From Desulfospira joergensenii DSM 10085 (GTDB taxonomy: Bacteria; Desulfobacterota; Desulfobacteria; Desulfobacterales; Desulfobacteraceae), in the NCBI RefSeq assembly GCF_000420085.1, contig NZ_ATUG01000001.1:992001-1056000 (forward strand): a DNA stretch of 64,000 nucleotides, in the 5' to 3' direction. The notes beneath the pieces are model-generated. The model made no database searches and had not been told where the DNA came from. It was given only the letters and a program-made list of their open reading frames with translations. A program made the translations under genes and the position numbers. Every line of letters begins with the position of its first letter. Position 1 is the stretch's first letter. Shown here piece after piece: positions 45,499-53,453 of the stretch.

Positions 45499-46310
45499 CT
45501 GCCGCCGCCTTCCATGAACCTCATGGCCCTGACCAGTTCCCGGGTGTGGGCATGGCCGGGAGTTTGAATCATATCCCGGGCAGGTCCGGCCTCTATCTGC
45601 CTGCCCCTGTAAATGACCGCCAGGTTCCGGACCAGGCCCTGCAGCCCCCTTAAATCATGGGAAATAAGAATAACGGCCGTGCCCTCATTTTCCGCCAGTT
45701 CCCGGATACTTTTAATGACAAGGGATTTATGGATATCATCCTGGCCGGTGGCGGGTTCGTCGGCAATCAGGATGCGAGGTTTGACAGCCAGGGCCAGAGC
45801 CATCAAACAGCGCTGGCGCTGCCCCCCGCTGAGTTCAAAAGGATACCGGTCATAAACTTCCGCATCCAGCCCGGTCTTTTCCAGGGCACGGACAGCCACT
45901 TCCTTGGGTTTTTCATACCGGGTTATGCCGGAAGCCTTTCTGGCCGCCTTCACAGCGTCGGTGAGATGAACCCCGATCCTCACCCAGGGATCCAGGGCCC
46001 TGGACGGACTTTGAAACAGCATCAGAATGTCCCTGCCGGGGACAAGGAAATTCCCCCTCCCTTTTTCCGGCAGAACCGGAGATCCCTGAAACCAGATCTT
46101 TCCGCTGCGAACAGCCAATGGTCTGGGCAGGATGCCTGCCAGGGCCATGGCGGTCAGGGTTTTACCGGAACCGCTTTGGCCGGTTATCCCCAGGATTTCT
46201 CCTCTGTTCAGGCAAAAACCCACATTTTCCACCAGGGCGGGGCCGGCATCCTTGCCGGGGATGCCGATACAAAGATCCTGTACAGATAAAAGATCAGGAT
46301 CAGACATCAT
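45495..46310 (-). CDS. ABC importer ATPase, NikD/OppD-like
   Basis: The 271-residue protein has Walker A GQSGSGKTLTAMA, LMLFQSPSRALDP (Q-loop), LSGGQRQRCLMALAL and ILIADEPATGQD. The start at ATG 46310 follows AAAGGGA within the end of the permease gene; ATG 46307 is equally possible. It pairs with the downstream ATPase to drive the importer. Confidence 0.9.
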   Translation of the reverse strand: MMSDPDLLSVQDLCIGIPGKDAGPALVENVGFCLNRGEILGITGQSGSGKTLTAMALAGILPRPLAVRSGKIWFQGSPVLPEKGRGNFLVPGRDILMLFQSPSRALDPWVRIGVHLTDAVKAARKASGITRYEKPKEVAVRALEKTGLDAEVYDRYPFELSGGQRQRCLMALALAVKPRILIADEPATGQDDIHKSLVIKSIRELAENEGTAVILISHDLRGLQGLVRNLAVIYRGRQIEAGPARDMIQTPGHAHTRELVRAMRFMEGGGR

Positions 46311-47115
46311 GAAATTCCCTTTGAAATGTTTTTCCGGCAAGGTTCAAAGCCGCGACCGCCAGGGTAATGGAAATCCCGGGCCCAAAAACCAGCCAGGGGG
46401 CACGGGCCATGTAAATTCCTGCCTCCTGGAGCATCCGGCCCAGTTCCGGTACCGGAGGTGGGGGGCCTAGGCCCAGGTAACTCAGTCCGGCAAAGGCAAG
46501 GATGATTCTTCCGGTTTTCAGAGAGGCGCCGGCGAGCACGGGATTCTTAAACTGGGGCAGGATATAGGCCAAAACGATTCTTGACGATTTCAGTCCTGCG
46601 GCCCGTCCGGCAAGGACAAATTCCTTTTGCACAGAGGACAGGGCAAGCCCCCGTATCAGGCGGGCCCACCAGGGCCAGTTGGCCGCAGCCAGTCCAATGA
46701 TCAGCCCCTGCATGGTCCCCGGGGCAAGGCCGGCAAAGACAATGGCCAGGATCAGGCCCGGTATGGCCAGGCCCATGTCAATGGCGGCTCTGAAAAGGAT
46801 GCCGACCCAGCCTTTTGCCAGGGCCGCCCCGATACCCAGCAGGGTCCCTGCCCCCACGGCCAGCCCGGATGCGGCCAAAGCCCCTCCCAAAGAGAGGCGC
46901 AGCCCCCAGAGAATACGGGAGAGGACACATCTTCCCAGCTGATCAGTTCCCAGGGGGAACTCTGGACAGGGGGCGGCCAGCCGGCAGGAAAGATCCGCCG
47001 CCAGGGGATCTCTGGGCGAAAGCCATGGCGCCAGCAGGGCGGCAAGCCCGATCATCAGGCAGAAGAGGAGGCTTACACCCGCTCGGCTGAAGATGAAACG
47101 CGATATGTTTTTCAC
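46300..47115 (-). CDS. ABC importer permease, NikC/DppC-like
   Basis: The 271-residue permease has about six membrane segments, a DPLAADLSCRLAAPCPEFPLGTD-like periplasmic entry typical of DppC/NikC, and the EAA-loop region AGRAAGLKSSRIVLAYILPQ. The start is GTG at 47115, overlapping the previous stop (GTGA). A longer in-frame reading runs antiparallel to no gene and is just the neighbour's other frame, so it was dropped. Confidence 0.9.
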   Translation of the reverse strand: MKNISRFIFSRAGVSLLFCLMIGLAALLAPWLSPRDPLAADLSCRLAAPCPEFPLGTDQLGRCVLSRILWGLRLSLGGALAASGLAVGAGTLLGIGAALAKGWVGILFRAAIDMGLAIPGLILAIVFAGLAPGTMQGLIIGLAAANWPWWARLIRGLALSSVQKEFVLAGRAAGLKSSRIVLAYILPQFKNPVLAGASLKTGRIILAFAGLSYLGLGPPPPVPELGRMLQEAGIYMARAPWLVFGPGISITLAVAALNLAGKTFQREFHDV

Positions 47116-48050
47116 AGACCGGCTCCCATTTGAGGATCCAGGCGCCAGTGGATAAAATCCGCCAGTCGGTTGACAGACACGAAAATCAGGCAGATGAGCA
47201 GTACAAGTGCCTGGACCATGGGAATATCCCTGGCCATGACCGCCTGAACCATGAGCCTTCCTAAACCCGGCCGGGCAAAGACAGATTCCACGATCATGGC
47301 ACCGCCCAGAAGCTGGCCCAGGCAAACGCCCCACAGGGAAATCATGGGCACCAGGGCATGGGGAAGGATGTGCCGGAAAAATATTTTCACGGCGCCAAGC
47401 CCCCGGGTCCGGGCGAAACCGATGAAATCGGCTTCCATGGTTCGGATCAGGGCCGAGCGCAGCATGCTGCCCTGGAGCAGACCAAGGCCCAGGGCCAGTG
47501 AAAAGGCAGGCAGGATCACATGGGCTACAGACCCCTGTCCGCCCACGGGCAAAAGCCCCCATTGAAGGGATACGATCCAGACAAGCATGATCCCGAGCCA
47601 GAAAGGGGGCATGGCAGATGAGACCACCGTTAGGACAGCAATCAGGTGATCCACAGACCGGTGACGGAATACAGCGGAAAGCATGCCGCCGGCCCCGGAC
47701 AACAGAACAACCATCAAAAATGCAGCCAGGGCCAGTTCCAGGGTGGGTGTAAGACAGAGTGAGATCTCCTGAAACACCGGCCGCCCCGTCTGCCAGCTTT
47801 GCCCGAAATCGCCGGAGCAGATTCTGCCCATCCAGGACAGGTATTGAATTGTCCAGTGCCGGTCCAGGGCCAGGGAATGCCGCAAAGCCTCAATCTGTTC
47901 CCGGCCCGGGGCCTGGCTCTGGGCAGACAGAATAATTTCCGCCGGGTCTCCGGGACTCAGGGCAAACAGGATAAAGGTACAAAGGCTGACGCCCCAGAGT
48001 ACAAAACCCGTATAGGCCAGGTGTTTTATCCAGTGGGGAAGGATAGTCAC
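47112..48050 (-). CDS. ABC importer permease, NikB/DppB-like
   Basis: The 312-residue protein opens with a membrane segment and the DppB pattern LFALSPGDPAEIILSAQ, then AGGMLSAVFRHRS, and the EAA-loop ALIRTMEADFIGFARTRGLG. The start is GTG 48050, overlapping the methyltransferase stop (GTGA). It forms the channel with the NikC-like subunit. Confidence 0.9.
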   Translation of the reverse strand: MTILPHWIKHLAYTGFVLWGVSLCTFILFALSPGDPAEIILSAQSQAPGREQIEALRHSLALDRHWTIQYLSWMGRICSGDFGQSWQTGRPVFQEISLCLTPTLELALAAFLMVVLLSGAGGMLSAVFRHRSVDHLIAVLTVVSSAMPPFWLGIMLVWIVSLQWGLLPVGGQGSVAHVILPAFSLALGLGLLQGSMLRSALIRTMEADFIGFARTRGLGAVKIFFRHILPHALVPMISLWGVCLGQLLGGAMIVESVFARPGLGRLMVQAVMARDIPMVQALVLLICLIFVSVNRLADFIHWRLDPQMGAGL

Positions 48051-48934
48051 TTGATACCCCCGTTCGAAGAACCGGACGGAACCGCCCAGCAAACCATGGA
48101 AACCCCGGATTCCCCCTCAAGAAAAATGTGATCATTTTTTATATAATGGGCAAGCACCCCATCTATCGTCTTATCGAGATGGAGTCCTGAACAGCCGAAC
48201 ATGGCAAAATAGGCTCTGAAATATTCCCGGGCCCGGTGATATTCAATATCCAGGACTGCCGGGATCCTCAGTGTATACAGATCCGGATGCCTGCCGGTCT
48301 GCCTTAAAAAATTTTCAGCACAGGTCAGATGACCCCAGGATTGGGGACAGGGCAGATCCATGACCCGGGTCCATATTTCCCGGTACAGGGGAAAGGCCTG
48401 GGTTCCGTTTCCCAGTACCAGCACACAGGTCTGTTCTGCCAGTGTCTCCATGCGGGAAATCCCCTGGGGATGGCAGGCCTCAGGAAAAAAGGCGGCCATG
48501 ACCAGGTCATGCCCCGGTGCGGAATCAAGGGTGTTCCAGTCGGCTGCCAGAGGCTGAATCCCGGTGATGCCCCGGGTCTGGATTTTATTTTCCAATGCCC
48601 GGATCATGCCATGGGAAAGATCAACGGCCGTGACCCGGCAGCCGTATCCGGCCAGGGCCATGGAAAGATTTCCCGGGCCGCACCCCAGCTCAAGGATGGA
48701 ATTTTGGGCAGAAAGGACCCCCTGGCTGAACAGAACCCGGGCCATTTCCTGGCCTGAAGCCAAAGAGATTCCGGCCATCCGGTCCCAGACATCCGATACC
48801 CGGTCATAAAAATTTTGCCATTTTTCAGGATGTTCTGTCTGGCTTTTCTTTAAAAAAGAATTTTGCCCAAAATTTTCCCAGCGCCTTGCCCAGTCCACAT
48901 CACCAGAGTCATGGGCGCAAGTCTCCGCAGTCAT
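48047..48934 (-). CDS. Class I SAM-dependent methyltransferase embedded in the import operon
   Basis: The 295-residue protein has SAM motif I ILELGCGPGNLSMALA near residue 85, then VTAVDLSHGMIRALE (acidic loop) and LVMAAFFPEA. The N- and C-terminal extensions contain His and Trp-rich segments with no known domain. It is locked into the operon by four-base overlaps on both sides (ATGA and GTGA), so a role tied to the imported compound is likely: it may modify a chelate or help make one. The substrate is unknown. Confidence 0.87.
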   Translation of the reverse strand: MTAETCAHDSGDVDWARRWENFGQNSFLKKSQTEHPEKWQNFYDRVSDVWDRMAGISLASGQEMARVLFSQGVLSAQNSILELGCGPGNLSMALAGYGCRVTAVDLSHGMIRALENKIQTRGITGIQPLAADWNTLDSAPGHDLVMAAFFPEACHPQGISRMETLAEQTCVLVLGNGTQAFPLYREIWTRVMDLPCPQSWGHLTCAENFLRQTGRHPDLYTLRIPAVLDIEYHRAREYFRAYFAMFGCSGLHLDKTIDGVLAHYIKNDHIFLEGESGVSMVCWAVPSGSSNGGIK

Positions 48935-50556
48935 TGCACAGGGTTCCTGTCTGGTAAGAATCCAACCCGGAAGGTCTTGATTTTATCTGGGGACTGACCC
49001 AGGCTCTTTAATTCATTCGATTCTGCCGCCCGTTTCCGACTGCCGCCGGCAGACTTTGCCTGAACCAGCAGGGGTCTGAAATTATGGTCCATGCCAAAGA
49101 ATCCCAGCCGGTCGGTATAGGCAAAAAATGAAATATCGTGGTACAGGGGTAGCAGGGGAAGATCCCGGGAAAACTGCCTGGACAATTGACGGTAAACTGG
49201 TTTCTGTTCCGCCCGGGTTGAGCTGTGCCGTCCCCGGGCAATGAGTTCATCGGTCCGGGCGCAGCCACACCCATAGCTTCTCGGGCCGTCGGAAGCCAGA
49301 TAATAGGCGTAGAAAAAATCAGGTTCCCCGGTCATCAGCGTATTCGGCTGGAGGGCCAGGCTGAATCTGCCCTCTTTCATCTCCTTGTAATAGGCCCCCG
49401 GCTCCCGGATATGAATGGAGGCCTTAAATCCATACCGGCCCAGCTGCATCTGGATAAACTGGGCAATATCCAGGTAAGGCCAGCGCTCCAGGGTGGCGGC
49501 GTGAAGAAGGATGTCCACGGCCACGGGTAGAGGCATCTTCACCGGGTTCCAGCTGCCGTCAAGATATCCGAAACACCACTCTTTTGCCAGAGGGGTAAAG
49601 GGATCCTTTGCCACGCGGCCGCATCCGGCAACCAGGGCGTCCACGATGGCTTCCCGGTCAATGACCGAAGCCAGCCATTGGCGGTGGGAATTTTCCATAA
49701 AAGGGGGTTTGGCGCAGTTGATCACCAGGTAATGGGTGGTGGCCACTTCCACATGATCCAGAACCAGCCCGGATACATGTTTAAGGGTTTCCACCTGCTG
49801 GGGAAGAATCGCCCCCACATCAGCAACCGCATCCACCTCCCGGGCCATCAACGCCATGGCCCGGGTCTGGGCATCGGCCAAATTTCTGAAAACCACCCGG
49901 GTAAAATGGGGTTTGATGCCCCAGTATCCCTCAAAGGCTTCCAGAATGATCCGGTCTCCGGGAACGGCCTGTTTGAGATAAAAGGGACCGGTGCCGGTCA
50001 CGCTTTTCAGCCGTCCGTCCGGTTCAAAATCCCTGGGATGGAGCACAGGGCTCTGGTAATAGGAAACCCGGTTGGCAAAGACAGGGCACGGCTTTTTAAG
50101 ATGAAAAACAAGATCCAGCTCCCCCCGGGCTTCCAGGGTTTCAAGATCCTTGAAAACACCGGAAGGATCATACCTGGGGCTTGATGCAATGCGCAGAATC
50201 GACTGTTTGGCAAGGTCTGCGGTTAAAGGCGTGTTGTCATGGAACCGGACATTTTCCCTTAGATGAAAGATCCAGGTCCGGGCCTGGTCTTGAATCTCCC
50301 AGGACCGGGCCAGCCAGGGGCAGGCGTTCAGATTCTCATCCAGATAGGTCAAGGCCTCCCAGGTATGGGTGGACCCGTGCAGGTAGGTCCGGCTGGCCGG
50401 CCCGTCCAGGAAATCCCGGCCAACCCCGATAATCAGGGTATCTTCCGGGAGAGCCCCGGCACCGGAAAAATCCAATGCCAGGGCCATCCAGATCATGGCC
50501 GGTGCCAGAAAAATCAGGCACCGACTCCAGAGGGGTAAAGGGGATGCAGACCTCAA
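48931..50556 (-). CDS. Periplasmic binding protein, NikA/SBP_bac_5 type
   Basis: The 541-residue protein has a hydrophobic signal segment (CLIFLAPAMIWMALALDFSG), then the family-5 binding fold: TWEALTYLDENLNACPWLA, WIFHLRENVRFHDNTPLTA, SVTGTGPFYLKQ and LPLLPLYHDISFFAY. I propose TTG 50556, overlapping the receptor stop (TTGA), like the other coupled starts in this operon; ATG 50583 is the alternative. SBP_5 proteins carry nickel complexes, peptides or opine-like chelates. Confidence 0.88.
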   Translation of the reverse strand: MRSASPLPLWSRCLIFLAPAMIWMALALDFSGAGALPEDTLIIGVGRDFLDGPASRTYLHGSTHTWEALTYLDENLNACPWLARSWEIQDQARTWIFHLRENVRFHDNTPLTADLAKQSILRIASSPRYDPSGVFKDLETLEARGELDLVFHLKKPCPVFANRVSYYQSPVLHPRDFEPDGRLKSVTGTGPFYLKQAVPGDRIILEAFEGYWGIKPHFTRVVFRNLADAQTRAMALMAREVDAVADVGAILPQQVETLKHVSGLVLDHVEVATTHYLVINCAKPPFMENSHRQWLASVIDREAIVDALVAGCGRVAKDPFTPLAKEWCFGYLDGSWNPVKMPLPVAVDILLHAATLERWPYLDIAQFIQMQLGRYGFKASIHIREPGAYYKEMKEGRFSLALQPNTLMTGEPDFFYAYYLASDGPRSYGCGCARTDELIARGRHSSTRAEQKPVYRQLSRQFSRDLPLLPLYHDISFFAYTDRLGFFGMDHNFRPLLVQAKSAGGSRKRAAESNELKSLGQSPDKIKTFRVGFLPDRNPVQ

Positions 50557-52649
50557 AACGCGTATCTGACCCCCATCATGCATTCCACATACCGGCCGGG
50601 ATTGACATAGACAATCTCTGTGGCATACTCCTCGTCCAGAAGATTGACAGCGGAAACCTGGGTATGCAGGGTGGTTTTTTCAGACAGGGCCCAGTCCTTC
50701 CAGACTTTGATATCCAGTGTTTCATAGGCCTCCATGTGAAAATAGGGCAGATCTTCATTGTTATCATCGTAGTACCGGTCATCTGAAAATCGGAACAGAA
50801 CCTCCCAGTTAAACAGCTCGGGATTCTGGTACCGCAGTCCCAGGCTGCCAAAATAATCCGGGGAGTTTCTCAATTCATTGCCCACATTGGCCGGGTTGGT
50901 GTCGTCCTTGGTGATCTCCGAATCGTTCAGGGTCAGTGATCCGGTAAAGGCCAAATGCCGTGTAATGGGCTGTTTCAGGTAAAGTTCAACTCCGTTGATT
51001 TCCGCCTCTCCGATATTCCGGGTTTTGATCAGGGTGGTGGAGAGAGGCATGTTATCCTCATAGGTATAGGCCATGATATTTTCAATAACGCCGTGGTATG
51101 CCGTGACCTTGATCAGGGTATTCCAGTCGGGAAGGGTGATGTCTGCCCCCAGATCCACCATCCAGGTTTCTTCAGGTTCCAGATCCGGATTGGCCTCCCG
51201 CCAGTCGGAGCCGGTGTTTTTATTCTGGAAAAGCCATTTTGGGTTGCCGGGCCAGAAGGCAGTACCGGCAGAGGTATGCAGTGCCAGCATGTTGTTGACC
51301 CTGAACTTGACACCGCCCCTGTAGGTAATTGTATCTTTTTCCACGTCATCCGGGGTGCTGTTGGAGGAACCGGAATCATAAATGTCCGTATATTCCCACT
51401 TGTCATACCGGACCCCGCCCAAAAGACTTAACCGGTCATCCATGAAAAACATCTGGTCCTGCAGATACACGGCAGACTGGTCTGTGGTCAGTTCATAGCG
51501 GTAGGTCCGGGTTCCGTCGGGATCATAGTCGTACAGGGTTTCTTCTTCACGGGCAAAATAGATACCGGCCGTGAGCACGTTGTTGGGCAGGACAGTGAAA
51601 TCCCCCTGAAGTTCAAATGGAATCCGCTTGCGGTCCCAGTCTTCGATTTCAGTGATGGTATCATCCACCACAACCACCCCGCCCACAAGGCTTGCGCCCC
51701 CATTGGCCTGGGAGGGAATGGACTGGTACTGATACCCTGTGGTCGCGGTCAATTTCACCTGATCGGTGAATTTGTGGCTCAGTCTCAGGTTGGATACCAC
51801 CGTATCCCCGTGATCATTGGTGATGGCATTGGTCTGGCCGCCGTAGAGATACCGGTCCATGTAGTTGACCGCCAGGGAGACGGTGGTGTCTCTATGATTA
51901 TCCCAATCCATTTTTCCGCTGAGCCACTGGTAGCTGTAATCATTGTCCTCAACAGAGGCCCCGGCAACATAATTTTCTTTGCCCAAATTGTACAATTTTA
52001 CCATTTCAGCCGGAGGTTTCATCTGGTACCCGTCGGATATCTCTCCGGAGTAGGAAAACCGGTAGGAGAAATTATCCTTTTTATCTCCCATGGAAAGGCT
52101 GGGCTTGAAGGTATTATTTTCTCCATAGGCCACCTGGGCGCTGATGCCTTCTTTTGCCTGTCCGCTGCGGGTGAGAATATTAACGGCCCCGCCTGCCGCA
52201 CTGGGACCGTAAAGGGCGGAGGAAGGTCCCAGTACCACATCCACCTGCTCAATATCCTTGGGATTGATCGCCGGCGACAAAAAAGCATGAACCGGGATCC
52301 CGTCAATGAGGTAGGCGGTCCGCTGGAGAAAGTGACCGGTTCCCCTTAACTGAACCCAGGGAGGACCCCAGGGATAGTACTGGCCTACGCTCACACCGGG
52401 AAGATCCCGGATAAATTCACCAAAGTTATTCATATAATAGGAAGGCTGGCAATCCAGATCCTCACGGCTCACGCTGTAAGCTGTGACCGGAGACAACTCC
52501 TGGGCCACGCTTGTTTTTGTTGCGGTTACCGTAATTTCTTCCATATCCAGAACCTCGTTCCCGCTTTGTTCCGCCAATGCCGGGGGAACCAGACATAGAG
52601 AGCCAAGCAGCACAGCACCTACCCATCGCGGCCAATAACTTCTTTTCAT
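50553..52649 (-). CDS. TonB-dependent outer-membrane receptor
   Basis: The 698-residue protein has a signal peptide (VGAVLLGSLCLVPPALAEQ) and a TonB-box-like EEITVTATKTS. The plug domain (RDLPGVSVGQYYPWGPPWV, AYLIDGIPVHAFLSPAINP, VVLGPSSALYGPSAAGGAVNI) leads into a beta-barrel ending in the aromatic GVRYAF. ATG 52649 has a strong GGAG-rich site; the TTG at 52670 covers that site and is unlikely. It is the first gene of the operon, placed behind the leader and terminator. Ligand class is inferred from the NikA-type partner: metal-chelate or similar. Confidence 0.93.
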   Translation of the reverse strand: MKRSYWPRWVGAVLLGSLCLVPPALAEQSGNEVLDMEEITVTATKTSVAQELSPVTAYSVSREDLDCQPSYYMNNFGEFIRDLPGVSVGQYYPWGPPWVQLRGTGHFLQRTAYLIDGIPVHAFLSPAINPKDIEQVDVVLGPSSALYGPSAAGGAVNILTRSGQAKEGISAQVAYGENNTFKPSLSMGDKKDNFSYRFSYSGEISDGYQMKPPAEMVKLYNLGKENYVAGASVEDNDYSYQWLSGKMDWDNHRDTTVSLAVNYMDRYLYGGQTNAITNDHGDTVVSNLRLSHKFTDQVKLTATTGYQYQSIPSQANGGASLVGGVVVVDDTITEIEDWDRKRIPFELQGDFTVLPNNVLTAGIYFAREEETLYDYDPDGTRTYRYELTTDQSAVYLQDQMFFMDDRLSLLGGVRYDKWEYTDIYDSGSSNSTPDDVEKDTITYRGGVKFRVNNMLALHTSAGTAFWPGNPKWLFQNKNTGSDWREANPDLEPEETWMVDLGADITLPDWNTLIKVTAYHGVIENIMAYTYEDNMPLSTTLIKTRNIGEAEINGVELYLKQPITRHLAFTGSLTLNDSEITKDDTNPANVGNELRNSPDYFGSLGLRYQNPELFNWEVLFRFSDDRYYDDNNEDLPYFHMEAYETLDIKVWKDWALSEKTTLHTQVSAVNLLDEEYATEIVYVNPGRYVECMMGVRYAF

Positions 52650-52705
52650 TTTCCTCTTCTCCTTTTTCAATCTTCAACTCAACGTGGATGTAAAGGGGAA
52701 GGCAT

Positions 52706-52761
52706 ACAGAAAAAGCCATGAATGTCCATCCCCGGTTAAGGATTCTCTGGACCTTCATGGC
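52706..52761 (-). terminator. Intrinsic terminator in the leader of the import operon
   Basis: On the minus strand GCCATGAAGGTCC (52761-52749) pairs 12 of 13 with GGACATTCATGGC (52727-52715) across a 21-base loop, followed by TTTTTCTG. It lies about 60 bases before the receptor start, so it can only act on the operon's own leader. A competing GTGGAC upstream can pair with GTCCA of its 5-prime arm. Confidence 0.8.
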
Positions 52762-52796
52762 CTTTATTGATCGTCTGTCCACCTTAAAGGGCGGCA

Positions 52797-52925
52797 GAAC
52801 AGATAAATTATTTTTGCTGTACTCTAATACCAGTGCGGGTAACCCGCGACCCGTGTTCCCCTTCTCATCTTTAGAACAGAAACCGAGGAGTAAGGCACGA
52901 AACGGCTCCAGCCGTCTTTTTTGTT
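52797..52925 (-). ncRNA. Candidate riboswitch-like structured leader
   Basis: Between the likely transcription start and the terminator the minus-strand RNA can form several local stems. These are ACGGC-TGGA-GCCGT (52915-52902), TGTTC/GAACA around a purine-rich loop (near 52880-52857), GCGGG-TTA-CCCGC (52847-52835), a CTG-TA/TA-CAG stem just after, and CTGTTC/GGACAG (52802-52797 with 52780-52775). The density of short stems and conserved-looking unpaired purines (AAAGATGAGAAGG) resembles an aptamer. I could not match it to a known class; the cobalamin riboswitch was considered and rejected. Confidence 0.55.
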
Positions 52926-52929
52926 GTGT

Positions 52930-52956
52930 CCTATATAACAAAGCATCAAAAGTCAA
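52930..52956 (-). promoter_or_regulatory. Probable promoter of the import operon
   Basis: Minus strand TTGACT (52956-52951) is followed after 15 bases by TATAGG. The spacer is short but the elements are good, and the structured leader begins a few bases downstream. Confidence 0.45.
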
Positions 52957-53011
52957 GCCATTTCTCTCTTGAAAAACAGCCCGGATTATACCTGCCGAAC
53001 GGATCGAATCA

Positions 53012-53064
53012 AACCCGCCAAAGGGGTTTCCCGTGAAAGTCAGCCACTGTGCAAAGGCGGGGTT
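53012..53064. other. Stem-loop in the divergent intergenic region
   Basis: AACCCGCC at 53012-53019 pairs with GGCGGGGTT at 53056-53064 (one bulged G), enclosing sequence with its own GGGTTTCCC pairing. It lies upstream of both divergent promoters, so it is probably a DNA-level or unknown transcript element. Confidence 0.4.
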
Positions 53065-53140
53065 GGTTTCTGTTTTCGCTTTGGTGGAAGCAGAATCAAT
53101 CAAAGGATAGAGGATCAGCCCGAAAAAACCGCCCTTTCCC

Positions 53141-53169
53141 TTGAAAATCTCCGATAAAACCCTTATATT
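53141..53169 (+). promoter_or_regulatory. Sigma-70 promoter for fmdB-hemC-cobA/hemD-moaA
   Basis: TTGAAA at 53141 and TATATT at 53164 are separated by exactly 17 bases. The expected start near 53176 gives a 30-base leader before the fmdB ATG with GGAGAG. Confidence 0.75.
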
Positions 53170-53207
53170 GTTTTGTTTCTTAATACAAAGCAAACGGAGA
53201 GAGCAAG

Positions 53208-53450
53208 ATGCCGATTTACGAATATAAATGCAACAATTGCGGCAAGGATTTTGAGACCCTTGTCATGGGAAGTTTTACACCGGAATGCCCGGAATGCGAC
53301 AGCCAGGACCTGTCCAGACTCATGTCCAAATGCGGATTTGTTACCAAATCTGCAGGACCAGGAGGGGAACCCCAGACAACGGCTTCGTCCGCTTCATCGG
53401 GCTGTGCAGGCTGTGCATCCACCAATTGTTCTTCCTGCGGCGTGGGATAG
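53208..53450 (+). CDS. FmdB-family zinc-ribbon protein
   Basis: The 80-residue protein has the standard opening PIYEYKCNNCGKDFE and second Cys pair CPECDS, a zinc ribbon. The C-terminal tail is Ser/Gly/Cys-rich (GCAGCASTNCSSCG). FmdB proteins are small putative regulators or metal-binding proteins. It is the first gene of the tetrapyrrole operon; hemC starts 3 bases after its stop. Confidence 0.92.
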   Translation: MPIYEYKCNNCGKDFETLVMGSFTPECPECDSQDLSRLMSKCGFVTKSAGPGGEPQTTASSASSGCAGCASTNCSSCGVG

Positions 53451-53453
53451 GCC

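Noticed and set aside
46300..47562. Longer form of the NikC-like permease
   Set aside because: The added N-terminal 149 residues are the out-of-frame reading of the NikB-like gene; GTG 47115 with the GTGA overlap gives the normal permease.
52800..53080. Cobalamin riboswitch on either strand
   Set aside because: GGGGAACACGG...CCCGCACTGG (minus) and CCCGTGAAAGTC...CCACTGTG (plus) recall parts of the core, but the middle section is missing in both and no B12-box-like AGTCAGGAGACC sequence follows.
52462..53193. Long minus-strand open frame across the import-operon leader
   Set aside because: It covers the promoter, structured leader, terminator and the receptor's start in another frame; it has no ribosome site and its product is unlike any known domain.
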